From the NCBI RefSeq assembly GCF_021545335.1, contig NZ_CP089312.1, positions 3,410,001 to 3,474,000 of the forward strand: DNA of 64,000 nucleotides, in the 5' to 3' direction. The DNA is from Streptomyces sp. GQFP (lineage in GTDB: Bacteria > Actinomycetota > Actinomycetes > Streptomycetales > Streptomycetaceae). Within the stretch, counting starts at the first letter, position 1. Every line of letters starts with the position of its first letter. The notes beneath the pieces were generated by a model. It did not search any database and was not told where the DNA came from. It worked only from the letters and a program-made list of their open reading frames with translations. This document shows positions 1-9,843 of this stretch, in pieces. Both the position numbers and the translations under genes were made by a program.

Positions 1-1386
1 GGCCGGACCGACGGCCTCGTCGTCATCGGCTACGACGCCCGCCACAAGTCCGCCGACTTCGCCCAGGACACCGCCGCCGTGATGACCGGCGCGGGACTCA
101 GGGCGGCCGTCCTCCCCCGCCCCCTCCCCACCCCCGTACTGGCGTTCGCCATAAGGCATCTCGGCGCCGTCGCGGGCGTGGAGGTCACCGCAAGCCACAA
201 CCCGCCCCGCGACAACGGCTACAAGGTGTACCTGGGCGACGGTTCGCAGATCGTCCCGCCCACCGATGCCGAGATCGCCGCCGAGATCGACGCCGTACGG
301 ACGCTGAACGACGTACCGCGCCCGGAGAGCGGCTGGGAAACCCTCGACGACACCGTCCTGAACGCCTACCTGGCCCGTACGGACGCCGTCCTCGCCCCCG
401 GCTCCCCCCGTACCGCCCGCACGGTCTACACGCCGATGCACGGCGTCGGCCGGGACACCCTCCTCGCCGCCTTCGCCCGCGCGGGCTTCCCGGCCCCCAC
501 CCTGGTCGCCGAACAGGCCGGCCCCGACCCGGACTTCCCGACCGTCGCCTTCCCCAACCCGGAAGAGCCCGGCGCGATGGACCTCGCCTTCGCCAAGGCC
601 CGCGAGACCAGTCCGGATCTGATCATCGCGAACGACCCTGACGCGGACCGCTGCGCGGCAGCCGTACCGACGGCCGACCGCTGGCGCATGCTGCGCGGCG
701 ACGAGGTGGGCGCCCTCCTCGCCACCCATCTGGTCCGGCGCGGCGCGCAGGGAACCTTCGCCGAGTCGATCGTCTCCTCCTCCCTCCTCGGCCGGATCGC
801 CGAGAAGGCGAACCTCCCCTACGAGGAGACCCTCACCGGCTTCAAGTGGATCGCCCGCGTCGAGGGCCTGCGCTACGGCTACGAGGAAGCCCTCGGCTAC
901 TGCGTGGACCCGGACGGCGTACGGGACAAGGACGGGATCACGGCCGCGCTCCTGATCACGGAACTCGCCTCCGAGCTGAAGGAGGAGGGCCGTACGCTCC
1001 TCGATCTGCTCGACGACATCGCCGTCGAGCACGGGCTGCACTCCACGGACCAGTTGTCGGTGCGCGTCGAGGATCTGTCCGTCATCGCCGACGCCATGCG
1101 CCGGCTGCGCGAGCGGCCCCCGACCCGGCTCGCGGGGCTGGCGATCACCAAGGCCGAGGACCTCACCAAGGGCACGGAGACGCTCCCGCCCACGGACGGC
1201 CTGCGCTACACGCTCGACGGTGCCCGGGTCATCGTCCGCCCCAGCGGTACGGAGCCGAAGCTGAAGTGCTACCTGGAGGTCGTCATCCCCGTGCCCGCGC
1301 ACACGGACCTCCCGGCGGCCCGGGCGAAGGCGGCCGACCTGCTGGAGACGATCAAGCGGGACCTGTCCGCGGCGGCGGGTATCTGA
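1..1386 (+). CDS. Phosphomannomutase/phosphoglucomutase, 3' part
   Basis: The reading frame is open from base 1, so the N-terminus lies outside the window; about 461 codons remain of a family usually near 550 residues in actinobacteria. It is an alpha-D-phosphohexomutase that interconverts hexose 1- and 6-phosphates in the cytoplasm. Visible family motifs, in order, are the active-serine loop TASHNP, the metal loop NDPDADR (usually DGDADR), the sugar-binding segment GYEEALGY and the phosphate-binding loop RPSGTEPK. The catalytic serine is therefore present. It ends 54 bases before the convergent lipoprotein gene. Whether mannose or glucose phosphate is preferred cannot be read from the sequence. 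Confidence 0.93.
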   Translation, partial: GRTDGLVVIGYDARHKSADFAQDTAAVMTGAGLRAAVLPRPLPTPVLAFAIRHLGAVAGVEVTASHNPPRDNGYKVYLGDGSQIVPPTDAEIAAEIDAVRTLNDVPRPESGWETLDDTVLNAYLARTDAVLAPGSPRTARTVYTPMHGVGRDTLLAAFARAGFPAPTLVAEQAGPDPDFPTVAFPNPEEPGAMDLAFAKARETSPDLIIANDPDADRCAAAVPTADRWRMLRGDEVGALLATHLVRRGAQGTFAESIVSSSLLGRIAEKANLPYEETLTGFKWIARVEGLRYGYEEALGYCVDPDGVRDKDGITAALLITELASELKEEGRTLLDLLDDIAVEHGLHSTDQLSVRVEDLSVIADAMRRLRERPPTRLAGLAITKAEDLTKGTETLPPTDGLRYTLDGARVIVRPSGTEPKLKCYLEVVIPVPAHTDLPAARAKAADLLETIKRDLSAAAGI

Positions 1387-1440
1387 GCCGTAGCCGTACT
1401 CGCCCCCGATGAGGTGCCCGTACGGGTCGGGCGCGGCGCT

Positions 1441-2195
1441 TCACTGGCGCATGAGGTAGCTGAAGCCCGTGTCCGGCCCGACGCACGACTGGAGGGTGAG
1501 GTCGCCCCAGTACAGGCCGGCGGCCGGGGCGCCACGGCCGGGGGTGAGGTAGTTCGCGTACACCTTGTACGTCCAGGTGCCGCGCGGGGAGCTGACGGTG
1601 ACGCGGGTGCCCACGGGCAGGGTCGCGAAGCGGTCGAAGCCGCAGTAGTCGTGGCCGACCAGGACGGCCGTACTCATCTTGTAGCCGTCCTCGGTGCCGA
1701 GCGTCGGGCCGCTCCACTGCACGGCGTCCCGGCACGCGTCGACCTCCTCCTGGCCACCGCGCACGATGTCCTCGGTCCAGGTGCCGATCCGGATCGTCGT
1801 CCCGGTGGGGCGGGTGCCGCCGCTCACCGCCGTGTTCCGCCGGGTGGTCGGGGTGGGGGTCGGCGCCGAAGTGGCCTTCGTACGAGCGGGCTTGGGGCTT
1901 CGGGAGAGATCGAGGCCGCCGCGTGTCCGGCGGGTGGGTGACGCGGGCGTGCTGCTCGGGTCGGGCGCCTTGCGGGTGGTCGTGGGGGTCGGCCTGGTGG
2001 GAACTTCGGGCGGGGCGACGGGTGTTGACGCCCGTTCCTCGCGTGGGACGCCCGGTGAGGGAGCTGGCGAGCGGGGGCCGTCCGCCAGCGGTCCAACAGG
2101 CCCTTGACCGGCGCCCGTTGTGCACGCCGTGAGCAGGGCGCCCGCCGCGCACAGCCCTGCGGCGGTCCGCGCGGCGCGCGCCAGGAGTGGTCCCG

Positions 2196-2199
<4 letters not shown>
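1441..2199 (-). CDS. Lipoprotein with a sortase-like catalytic domain
   Basis: A 252-residue predicted lipoprotein. A signal peptide ends in the lipobox LLTAC with the lipidated Cys at about residue 26. A long Pro/Thr/Arg-rich linker follows, to about residue 125. The C-terminal domain resembles a sortase: VLVGHDYCG (His183), [12 protein letters not shown], then LTLQSC (Cys239) and a final Arg at 251, matching the sortase order His, TLxTC, Arg. If correct, it is an extracellular, lipid-anchored transpeptidase rather than the usual TM-anchored form. The ATG overlaps the pstB stop codon (ATGA), so it is probably translationally coupled as the last gene of the pst-like operon. The sortase assignment rests on motif spacing only; it could be another cysteine protein with a similar beta-barrel. 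Confidence 0.62.
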
Positions 2200-3095
<896 letters not shown>

Positions 3096-3161
3096 GATGG
3101 TGATCTCAACTCCGGTACGAGGAAGGCCAGTACGAGGGAGGACGGCACAAGGGCGGGTGGT

Positions 3162-4103
3162 TCACAGCAGGTTGGGCAGGAGGGCGGTGATCGCCCGGGA
3201 GTCCGCGAGCCCGAGCGCCAGCAGGAGGGGGCCCGCGCAGATCCAGGTCTGCCAGCGCCCCCACACCCGGTACGCGAACACCGCGAGCAGCGCGGCGAGC
3301 AGCAGCCCTTGGGTCCAGAGAAAGACCGCGAGCCAGGCGTTGTCGTCGCCGCCCAGTGCCTGTTCGGAGGCGGCGATCCAGCCCGGACGCAGCTCACGCG
3401 GCGGGCTGGGCTGCACGGGTGTGATCAGTCTGGCGTCGACGCGGAGCACTCCGCTGGGGGTGTACGGGGCTCCGGTCGCGGTGAGGAGGGTGAGCCGTCC
3501 TTGTCCGTCGGCGAGCGGGTCGGGGAGTTCGTCGCCTGCCCGGCGGATGCCGGTGACCTCGTAGACGGCCTTGCCCTGGCCGGTCGTCAGCTCGACGCGG
3601 GTGCCGACGGGCAGGTTGTGGAGGTGGTTGAAGGGGCTGCCGTACGCCCATTGCCGGCCCATGAGGACGGTGGTTCCCGCCTGGCCGGGCAGCGGGGTGT
3701 CCCGGCGGTGACCTGGTCCCGACATCAGCACCTCGGACGTCGTGCCCTCGGCCACGACCTCCTTGATGTCGAGCGCGGGGATCCTCAGCAGGGCCACGGG
3801 CGCGCCCGGCTCCAGGAGCTTGCCCTCGTAGTCGAGCTGGCCCACGGGGGCGATGCCCAGGGCGAGTTGGCGGCGGAGTTCGTCGTAGGCGGTCTGCTGG
3901 TCGCGGGCGTGCTGGAGGTGACCGACGATCGTGAGGTTCGCGGCGAAGCCGAGGAGTACGGCGGCCAGGACGCAGAGGGCCGCTCCGGCGAGGGCGAGGC
4001 CGGGGCGGGCGGGGAGTCGGGGGGTGGGCTTTCCCGGTTCTTCGGCGGGTGGGCCGGGCGGGGGTGCCCACGGGGCGGCCGGGGGTGGGGCGAGCGTGGT
4101 CAC
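3162..4103 (-). CDS. Membrane sortase homologue lacking catalytic residues
   Basis: The GTG at 4103 was chosen because GAGGAG lies 9 bases upstream. A longer reading back to 4361 would translate an intergenic repeat and is rejected. The 313-residue protein has a Pro-rich cytoplasmic N-terminus, a TM helix near residues 35-58, a sortase-type domain at about 100-228 (LLRIPALDIK, HRRDTPLPGQAGTTVLMG, SPFNHLHNLPVGTRVEL, RLTLLTATG) and two further TM segments at the C-terminus. In class C/D/E sortases the catalytic His follows VLxA/G and the Cys follows TLLT. Here these positions are Arg150 and Ala209, and the later Arg is also not conserved. It therefore looks catalytically dead and may be a structural or regulatory partner of the surface proteins next to it. 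Confidence 0.72.
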   Translation of the reverse strand: MTTLAPPPAAPWAPPPGPPAEEPGKPTPRLPARPGLALAGAALCVLAAVLLGFAANLTIVGHLQHARDQQTAYDELRRQLALGIAPVGQLDYEGKLLEPGAPVALLRIPALDIKEVVAEGTTSEVLMSGPGHRRDTPLPGQAGTTVLMGRQWAYGSPFNHLHNLPVGTRVELTTGQGKAVYEVTGIRRAGDELPDPLADGQGRLTLLTATGAPYTPSGVLRVDARLITPVQPSPPRELRPGWIAASEQALGGDDNAWLAVFLWTQGLLLAALLAVFAYRVWGRWQTWICAGPLLLALGLADSRAITALLPNLL

Positions 4104-4154
4104 TTCGGTGTGCTCCTCGTAGGGGGGCGGTTGGTACGCCGACGGGGTGTTTCC

Positions 4155-4342
4155 TTCGCCCCCGCCGCCCCTACCCGTCCCATCCTCGGGGGCTCCGCCC
4201 CCGAACCCCCGCTCCTCAAACGCCGGAGGGGCTGAGTAGTTCAGCCCGTCCGGCGTTTGAGGACGAGGCCGTTCAGGCCGACAGCTGGGGTCTGGGGGCG
4301 CAGCCCCCAGGGATGGGACGGGTAGGGGCGGCGGGGGCGAAA
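4155..4342. repeat. Long inverted-repeat intergenic element, copy 1
   Basis: A large imperfect palindrome. Outer arms (about 4155-4210 and 4285-4342) are rich in GCCGCCCC/GGGGCGGC and the inner hairpin reads CTCAAACGCCGG ... CCGGCGTTTGAG. A separate small hairpin CTGGGGGC/GCCCCCAG lies at 4292-4310. The same core recurs at 17272-17421. It separates the Ig-repeat protein gene from the sortase homologue gene and may act as a terminator or attenuator inside the operon. Similar CGTCCGGCGTTTGAG elements are common between Streptomyces genes. Confidence 0.85.
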
Positions 4343-4374
4343 CACGCAGGCCCGCAGCCAAGCCGCTCGGTCGG

Positions 4375-6075
4375 TCAGTGGTGTTGTGGGGTGTCCGTGC
4401 CGAAGGTCAGCAGGCCCTTGCGGCGCATGTGGAGTACGAGGGCCGAGCCGGCGCAGAGCAGGGCGACGGCGGTCAGGCCGATCGCGCCGACCTGGGCGCC
4501 GGTGGAGGCCATCGAGCCGGTGCCGGTGCCGCCGCCCGTACCACCCGTGTCGCCACCGCTGGTGCCACCCGTGTCCGTGCCGCCGCTGTCCGTACCGCCG
4601 TCGGTGGTGCCGTCCGAGGCCGAGTCGGACGGGGAGGGCTCGGGGCTCTCCCCGGCGACATCCCCGGTGGTGAACGCGAACTCCACGCTCTTCCCGTCGG
4701 TCTTGTCCTCGGCCAGGGTCAGTACGTGGTCGCCGTCCTCGATCTTCTTCGGGACGGTGAACTCGTAGCCCTCGACGGTCCCTTCGGTGTTCGCCTTGGC
4801 GTTCTCGAAGGTCTCCTCGCTGTCGGCGAGGGTGACCTTGACCGCGGCGTCCTCGGTGTAGCCGCGGGCGGTGATCTTCACGGTCTGGCCGGCGGCGAGG
4901 TTGGGGTTGGCGTCGAGGACTGTGCCGTCCTCGTCGGTGACCTCCAGGTCGGCAGGGGTGGTGGGGTCGGGGGAGGGTTCCGCGTCGGCGCTGACGAAGG
5001 TGAAGGTCGCCCGGTTGTTGGCGGAGCCGCCCTCTTCGAGGAGCAGTTGGGTGTCACCGGCGAGGGTGCGGTCGGGGACCGTGTACGCGTAGTCGACGAC
5101 CGCCCCGTCGGCGTCGGCGGTCGCGTCCGCGAACGTCGCCCCGGTGCCCGGGGACTGCACCACCTTGACCGTGGACCCCGGGGTGAAGCCCTTGACCGTG
5201 ATCTTCACGGTCTGTCCGACGGTGAGGGTCGGCTTGTCGCCGAGGGTCTTGCCGTCGGCGTCCTTGGCGGTGAGGAGGTAGCCGATGCTCACGGGGTCGG
5301 TTCCCTGGCCGTCGCTGTAGGCCTCGGGGTCGCTGGACTTGAAGACGGCCGTGTACGTGTGCGGGCCGCCGACCGCCGGTGCCTTGATGGTGGTCTCGGC
5401 GGTGCCGCCCGTCACGTTCGCCGTGCCGAGCGAGGTCTCGCCCTCCTTGAACTCCATGGTGCCGGGCGCCTCGGCGGGCGTCACGGTGGCGCTCAGCTTG
5501 AGGTCGCCGCCCACGGACACGCCGTCGGCCGCGCTCAGGGCGACGGAGGTGGTCTTCTGCTGGAGGAGGGTCCAGGTGGTGCCGACGATCCGGATCTTGG
5601 CGAGGAAGCGGGCCGACGTGGTGAGCCCGCTGCGGCAGGCCAGGCCCAGCGTGTACGTGCCGTCGAGCGACTCCGTCTTCACGAAGGCCCGTAGCGCCGT
5701 CTCCAGGCTCTTCACGGGGGCCGCGGCCTTGAGGCTCGACGTGAAGGGAGCCGTGCCGGTCGGGATCGTGGCCGTGGCGTCGGCGATCTTCAGGCCCTGG
5801 GCGAGGTTGGCCGGGTTGAGCGCCCACAGGAGGGGCTGGTTCGCGGTCTGGCCGGCTGCGGGGTCCGGGCAGCCGGCGCTCGACGTCGCGGACGTGGCCA
5901 TGAGATCGGCCGAGATCGAGCCCGTGTCCGGGCTGAGGGTGAACGTGCCGATGGTCTCGGCGGCGGCGCTGGCCCGGCCCGCGAAGGCGACCATCCCGGC
6001 CAGGGCGGCGCACAGCAGCGCGCAGCAGGTCAACAGTGCTACCGGTGATCTGAGTTGTGCCAGTCGGTGGTTCAT
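4375..6075 (-). CDS. Secreted Ig-repeat surface protein with sorting-type C-terminus
   Basis: A 566-residue protein with a Sec signal peptide (TM-like stretch ending ASA, cleavage near residue 38). An N-terminal domain with two Cys runs to about 170, followed by an Ig-like domain near 175-265 (sequence of the Ig-like type 3 class) and two tandem repeats of about 95 residues. Both repeats contain the pattern VGQTVKIT/AGQTVKIT ... FTVP. A Gly/Ser/Thr linker leads to MASTG at residue 522, a hydrophobic helix and the basic tail MRRK, which is the layout of a cell-wall sorting signal. MASTG differs from the class E consensus LAXTG only at the first position. It may be covalently anchored or simply a type I membrane protein. 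It lies between a binding-protein gene and the sortase homologue gene. Confidence 0.75.
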   Translation of the reverse strand: MNHRLAQLRSPVALLTCCALLCAALAGMVAFAGRASAAAETIGTFTLSPDTGSISADLMATSATSSAGCPDPAAGQTANQPLLWALNPANLAQGLKIADATATIPTGTAPFTSSLKAAAPVKSLETALRAFVKTESLDGTYTLGLACRSGLTTSARFLAKIRIVGTTWTLLQQKTTSVALSAADGVSVGGDLKLSATVTPAEAPGTMEFKEGETSLGTANVTGGTAETTIKAPAVGGPHTYTAVFKSSDPEAYSDGQGTDPVSIGYLLTAKDADGKTLGDKPTLTVGQTVKITVKGFTPGSTVKVVQSPGTGATFADATADADGAVVDYAYTVPDRTLAGDTQLLLEEGGSANNRATFTFVSADAEPSPDPTTPADLEVTDEDGTVLDANPNLAAGQTVKITARGYTEDAAVKVTLADSEETFENAKANTEGTVEGYEFTVPKKIEDGDHVLTLAEDKTDGKSVEFAFTTGDVAGESPEPSPSDSASDGTTDGGTDSGGTDTGGTSGGDTGGTGGGTGTGSMASTGAQVGAIGLTAVALLCAGSALVLHMRRKGLLTFGTDTPQHH

Positions 6076-6194
6076 GTGATGGTCCCCCCACGGGGTTTCG
6101 GGTGCACTTCTGTTCTTCTCGGTACGGGCGGATACGCCGCCGGGCCGGGCACCCGATGGGTGCCCGGCCGTTGTGCGGGGTTGGTGCGTGGCGA

Positions 6195-7118
6195 TCAGTT
6201 CTCGCCCGTGAGGGCGGTGCTGCCGCAGTTGGTGACGGTGCCGAAGCCGTAGAGCTCGATCGTGAAGGTGTCCGCGCAGACCTTGGAGCCGGCGCCGACG
6301 AAGGTGTCGGCGATGCCGGCCTCGCCCAGCCGGTCGGTCTCGACGACGTTGTAGACGGTGCGGCTGTACTCGCCGCCGTCGATCGTGCCCAGGACGGTGT
6401 CACCGTGCACGTCCTCGACCAGACCGCCGGTCTGGCTGACGTACTTCGCCACGGAGTACGGGGCGATGTGCGCGGTGGAGGTGAGCGCCCGGCCGTCGTG
6501 CTCCTGCATCGTGCCGACGCAGGTGCCGAGGGTGGGGTTGCCGATCTGGGCCAGGAAGAAGCTGCGGGTGCCCGAGCCGCTCTGCGGCAGCAGCGGGGTC
6601 ACGGGGGAGCCGTTCAGGGTGGTCTGGGTGCACTCGTAGATGGCCTTGAGCTGGGCCGTGCTGACGTCCAGGCCGTCGGTGTCGTTCAGCGGGCTGTCCG
6701 CACGGACCGCCATCGTCAGCTTGTCCGAGGCGAACGGGATCCAGGTCAGGTCGTCGCCGGCCGTCACGACACCACGGGACGAGCGGGCGAAGTCCAGACA
6801 GCCCGCGCTGGTGTCGATGTCGTTGTTCAGCGCGGTGACGCCCTGTGAGGAGCCGTTCGGACGGGCGATCGTGCAGCCGTTCGCACGGGTCTTGATGTTC
6901 CCCGCGGGGGTCGCGTCGTACGACGCGATCAGGGTGCCGCCGTCGACGGAGTCGCCAAGGCCGTTGAGAACGTCCTGCGTCGTGTCGGAGCCGACGCCGG
7001 CGAGAACACGGTAGTCGCCGGCGGCCGGGTCGGCGGAGGCCACGGGGGCCATGACACTGAGGCCGAGAGCGGCGGCACCGACAACGGCACCGGCGAATGC
7101 GAGAGACTTGACGTTCAC
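6195..7118 (-). CDS. Secreted PstS-like periplasmic-type binding protein
   Basis: GTG at 7118 is preceded by GGAGGAG about 8 bases upstream. The 307-residue protein has a clean signal peptide ending ASA and no lipobox or C-terminal helix, so it should be released or held non-covalently. Type II binding-protein signatures are visible: GSDTTQ near the mature N-terminus, NGSSQGVTAL, and SGSGTRSFFL, analogous to the phosphate-contact loops of PstS. Ten or so Cys/Gly-rich spots suggest disulfides. It probably binds phosphate or a related oxyanion outside the cell and passes it to the anchored receptors. Its promoter region carries four 15-nt direct repeats at 7148-7207. Confidence 0.72.
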   Translation of the reverse strand: MNVKSLAFAGAVVGAAALGLSVMAPVASADPAAGDYRVLAGVGSDTTQDVLNGLGDSVDGGTLIASYDATPAGNIKTRANGCTIARPNGSSQGVTALNNDIDTSAGCLDFARSSRGVVTAGDDLTWIPFASDKLTMAVRADSPLNDTDGLDVSTAQLKAIYECTQTTLNGSPVTPLLPQSGSGTRSFFLAQIGNPTLGTCVGTMQEHDGRALTSTAHIAPYSVAKYVSQTGGLVEDVHGDTVLGTIDGGEYSRTVYNVVETDRLGEAGIADTFVGAGSKVCADTFTIELYGFGTVTNCGSTALTGEN

Positions 7119-7147
7119 TTCTGATCTCCTCCGTGGAAACGGATTGC

Positions 7148-7207
7148 GAGCAAAGGACGGTCGAGCAAATGACGGTCGGGCAAGAAACGGTCGAGCAGAA
7201 TCCGGAT
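7148..7207. repeat. Four 15-nt direct repeats upstream of the secreted binding protein
   Basis: On the + strand the units are GAGCAAAGGACGGTC, GAGCAAATGACGGTC, GGGCAAGAAACGGTC and a diverged fourth, GAGCAGAATCCGGAT. They begin 30 bases upstream of the GTG at 7118. The period of 15 keeps a frame open through the repeats, but the strong ribosome site supports the start downstream of them. They may be an operator array or a slippage-prone leader. Confidence 0.8.
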
Positions 7208-7329
7208 TCTTTTCCGCGGCCGACCCGTCGGCCGACAGGTAAGAAAATTCCATGAATTCGCACCGGCGGCCACCAATTCCAGCCGCTCGTCAGATGACGA
7301 ATCGGTTTCCTACGTGACACCAAGGGAAT

Positions 7330-9843
7330 TCACGGGGCCGTCGCCCCCGCCGTCCCCCGCCGGACGGAGAGCCGCAGCATGACCGGGCCGGCGAGAGCTG
7401 CCACTCCGCCCGCGATCAGCACTCCGAGGAGCACCCAGCGGATCAGCCCGAGCATGTCCGACGGGGTGAATCCGCCGGACTGCGCCACGTTCTGTTTCGC
7501 CGGATCCGTCTGGGCGACGGAGGGCCGGGAGGTGTCCGACGCGTCCGGGTCCGGGGCGGCGGCGCCCGCCGTCCCCGCCGAGTCGCCGCCGGTCGTGCCG
7601 CCGGTGTCCGTACCGCCGTCGAGGCCGCCGGCTCCCCCGCCGCTGCCGGTACCGCCGCTTCCGCCCGACTCGCCTTCAGGGTCGGTCGTACCGGCGCCCG
7701 GCGACTCCGCGGACGCGACGACGCCCTTCTCCAGGCGGTCGGCGGCCTGCTGGGCCTGTGTACGCATGGCGGCGGGCAACGGGGCGTATCCGTACGGCAG
7801 TTGGCCGCTCGCGGTGCCCTGGGTCTGGCCGTCGCCGGCCGCGTACCTGATCACCTTGGCGTAGTCCTGCCGGGCGTCCTTCGCCTGGCCCAGTGAGGCC
7901 GCCGCGTACACCACGGCGGCCAGCGGATAGGCGCCGTCCGTCATCCTGGCGGGGTCGGCCGCCTTGACGCCGGCCACCTCGGAGTCGGGCATCTCGGCGA
8001 CCGCCTTGAGCAGGGAGTCGTTGGTCGGCTTGACGTACTCCCCGTCCGCGTTCGGCAGGGCGGCGGCGTTCAGCTGGTACCGCACGGCGGACGCGTTGTC
8101 CACGATGCCCATCTGGCGCTGGGTCACCGGGGTCGCGCGTTCGACGGTCGCCCACTTCGTGATGCTCTGGTTGACGGTGCACTCGTAGGCGGTGCCGATG
8201 TCACCCCGGCGGATCTTCACCGCCGCCTCGTGCATGTCCGTCGCGTACGGGACCACCTCCTGTCCGGTACGGGCCATGGTGAGGCCGGCGGCCCCGCCGC
8301 TGCACTCGACGGTCGTGGGGGTGAGGTCCGCCTTGGGGAAGTAGTCCAGGGAGTCCGTGATCACCCCGTCCTTGAGGTATTCCGGGTTGACCTTCATTCC
8401 CCAGGGGTCCTTTTCCCCGTTGATGAACTCCCGCGCCGCCGGGTCCGCCAGAATGTATTCCCACATCATGCGGGCCGAGTCGGTGTTCTCCGAGGTGATG
8501 ACGAGGCCGATCGGAGAATTGAAGTCGTTCCCGTCGAAAGCGGGATTGAGTTTCAGGAATTCCGGGTCCCCGCCGATGTATCTCGGATTTCCGGTGAGGT
8601 AGTCGGGAACGGCGTCCTGTGAGGAGACCATGGTGCTCGCGTAGGACTGGGTGAGCGCCTTGGCCAGGAGTCTCTGGTTGAGTCTGACCTCCTTGAACGG
8701 CGCGTAGTTGAAGGTCCCCTTCTCGTACATCCAGACGAACCCGATCGTCAGACCGCTGACCGCGACCGGTGCGTGCACCACCGGTGCCGTCCCCTCCGGC
8801 GCCTGGACGGGATCCAGCGTCATGGCGAGTCCCGCCGAGGAGTCGCTCGGTGCCAGCACGACGTTCCGGGCGAGTTCCTCACCGGACTGGGTGTAGGTGA
8901 ACCGGTGGGTGCCGGTCCTGCACAGCTCGCCCTGCCATGCCGTGGTCGCGTCGGTGGCCAGCTCGGAGCCCATGATCACGCGCTCCGGCTTGTCCGGGTC
9001 GCAGGTGTTCGTGACGGGCTCGAAGTCGAGGCGGAAGACGATCCGCTGGTTCCAGTTCGACCGGCTGAGCGCCGAGGTGAGGGTCGGCCTGCTGACGTCC
9101 GAGACCCCGTCCGGCTCGTGCTCGCCCCGGGGCACCACGACCAGCCAGCAGGGCTGGACCGCGCCGGACGCCGTGGTGCGCGCCCCGCAGCCCAGGTACT
9201 CCGACTCCAGCGAGGACTTCATCTCGAAGACCGCCTCGCCCTCGCCCTTGCCGTCATTGGGCAGCCACGAGAGGGAGTTGGTGTCCCCGGCGCTGAAGTA
9301 GGTGGTGTCGAGCCTCGACGTGGTCGACGGCCCGGACACCGGCCGGAAGGGAACGAAGGTGTTCCCGCGCGGGTCCGTCGTGAAGTCGTCCGTCTCCTGG
9401 GGGTCGGTCGTGGGCGAGACGTCCCGGCTGGTCCCCGGCGGGATCCTGGCCTCGTTGCCGAACTCGCACTGTCTGCGGTCCGGCCCCTTGTCCGGGTCGT
9501 CGCCCCAGCACTGCATGATCTGCAGGAAGTTGAACTTGCCCAGCACCGGCGCGGGCTTCCCGCCCGTCCACGACACCTTGACGCCCTGCCAGCGCAGGCC
9601 CTTCGTCTGGTGCACGGTGACCTTGAGGTCCGAGAAGTCGTCGTACCTGCCCGCCGCCCCGCTCTTGGTCACCGCCGAGCTCTCGGCGGTGGCCGCCCGC
9701 GCCTGGTCCGCGCCCTCGGGCAGCGGCAGCAGGGCGAGGACGAGGGCGGCCAGCAGGGCTCCCATGCCCAGCGTGAGCCGTCGGCGGCGGCCGGGGGACA
9801 CGGGTGGCCCCACCGTGGGTATTCGTGTCGTCGGCCGGCTCAT
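7330..9843 (-). CDS. Large membrane-anchored surface protein with binding-protein-like core
   Basis: An 837-residue protein with a twin-basic-rich N-terminus (GRRRRLTLG), a signal helix ending ARA, and a single C-terminal TM helix followed by a short basic tail. The tail is preceded by a Gly/Ser/Thr/Asp-rich linker of about 90 residues. The middle has two regions. About residues 50-330 contain several Cys pairs. About 350-700 resemble an extracellular solute-binding fold (segments with IGLVITSENTDSARMMW and later a VVYAAASLGQAKDARQDYAK stretch). It starts with a TGATG overlap on the pstS stop, so it is coupled to PstS. Function is not established; a large surface receptor or scaffold for phosphate capture is the likeliest reading. 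Confidence 0.7.
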   Translation of the reverse strand: MSRPTTRIPTVGPPVSPGRRRRLTLGMGALLAALVLALLPLPEGADQARAATAESSAVTKSGAAGRYDDFSDLKVTVHQTKGLRWQGVKVSWTGGKPAPVLGKFNFLQIMQCWGDDPDKGPDRRQCEFGNEARIPPGTSRDVSPTTDPQETDDFTTDPRGNTFVPFRPVSGPSTTSRLDTTYFSAGDTNSLSWLPNDGKGEGEAVFEMKSSLESEYLGCGARTTASGAVQPCWLVVVPRGEHEPDGVSDVSRPTLTSALSRSNWNQRIVFRLDFEPVTNTCDPDKPERVIMGSELATDATTAWQGELCRTGTHRFTYTQSGEELARNVVLAPSDSSAGLAMTLDPVQAPEGTAPVVHAPVAVSGLTIGFVWMYEKGTFNYAPFKEVRLNQRLLAKALTQSYASTMVSSQDAVPDYLTGNPRYIGGDPEFLKLNPAFDGNDFNSPIGLVITSENTDSARMMWEYILADPAAREFINGEKDPWGMKVNPEYLKDGVITDSLDYFPKADLTPTTVECSGGAAGLTMARTGQEVVPYATDMHEAAVKIRRGDIGTAYECTVNQSITKWATVERATPVTQRQMGIVDNASAVRYQLNAAALPNADGEYVKPTNDSLLKAVAEMPDSEVAGVKAADPARMTDGAYPLAAVVYAAASLGQAKDARQDYAKVIRYAAGDGQTQGTASGQLPYGYAPLPAAMRTQAQQAADRLEKGVVASAESPGAGTTDPEGESGGSGGTGSGGGAGGLDGGTDTGGTTGGDSAGTAGAAAPDPDASDTSRPSVAQTDPAKQNVAQSGGFTPSDMLGLIRWVLLGVLIAGGVAALAGPVMLRLSVRRGTAGATAP

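Noticed and set aside
4104..4361. N-terminal extension of the sortase homologue
   Set aside because: The extension is a translation of the intergenic repeat; the GTG at 4103 has a strong ribosome site.
7119..7253. N-terminal extension of the secreted binding protein (FARPS repeats)
   Set aside because: It results from the 15-nt DNA repeats; the GGAGGAG site and signal peptide fit the GTG at 7118.
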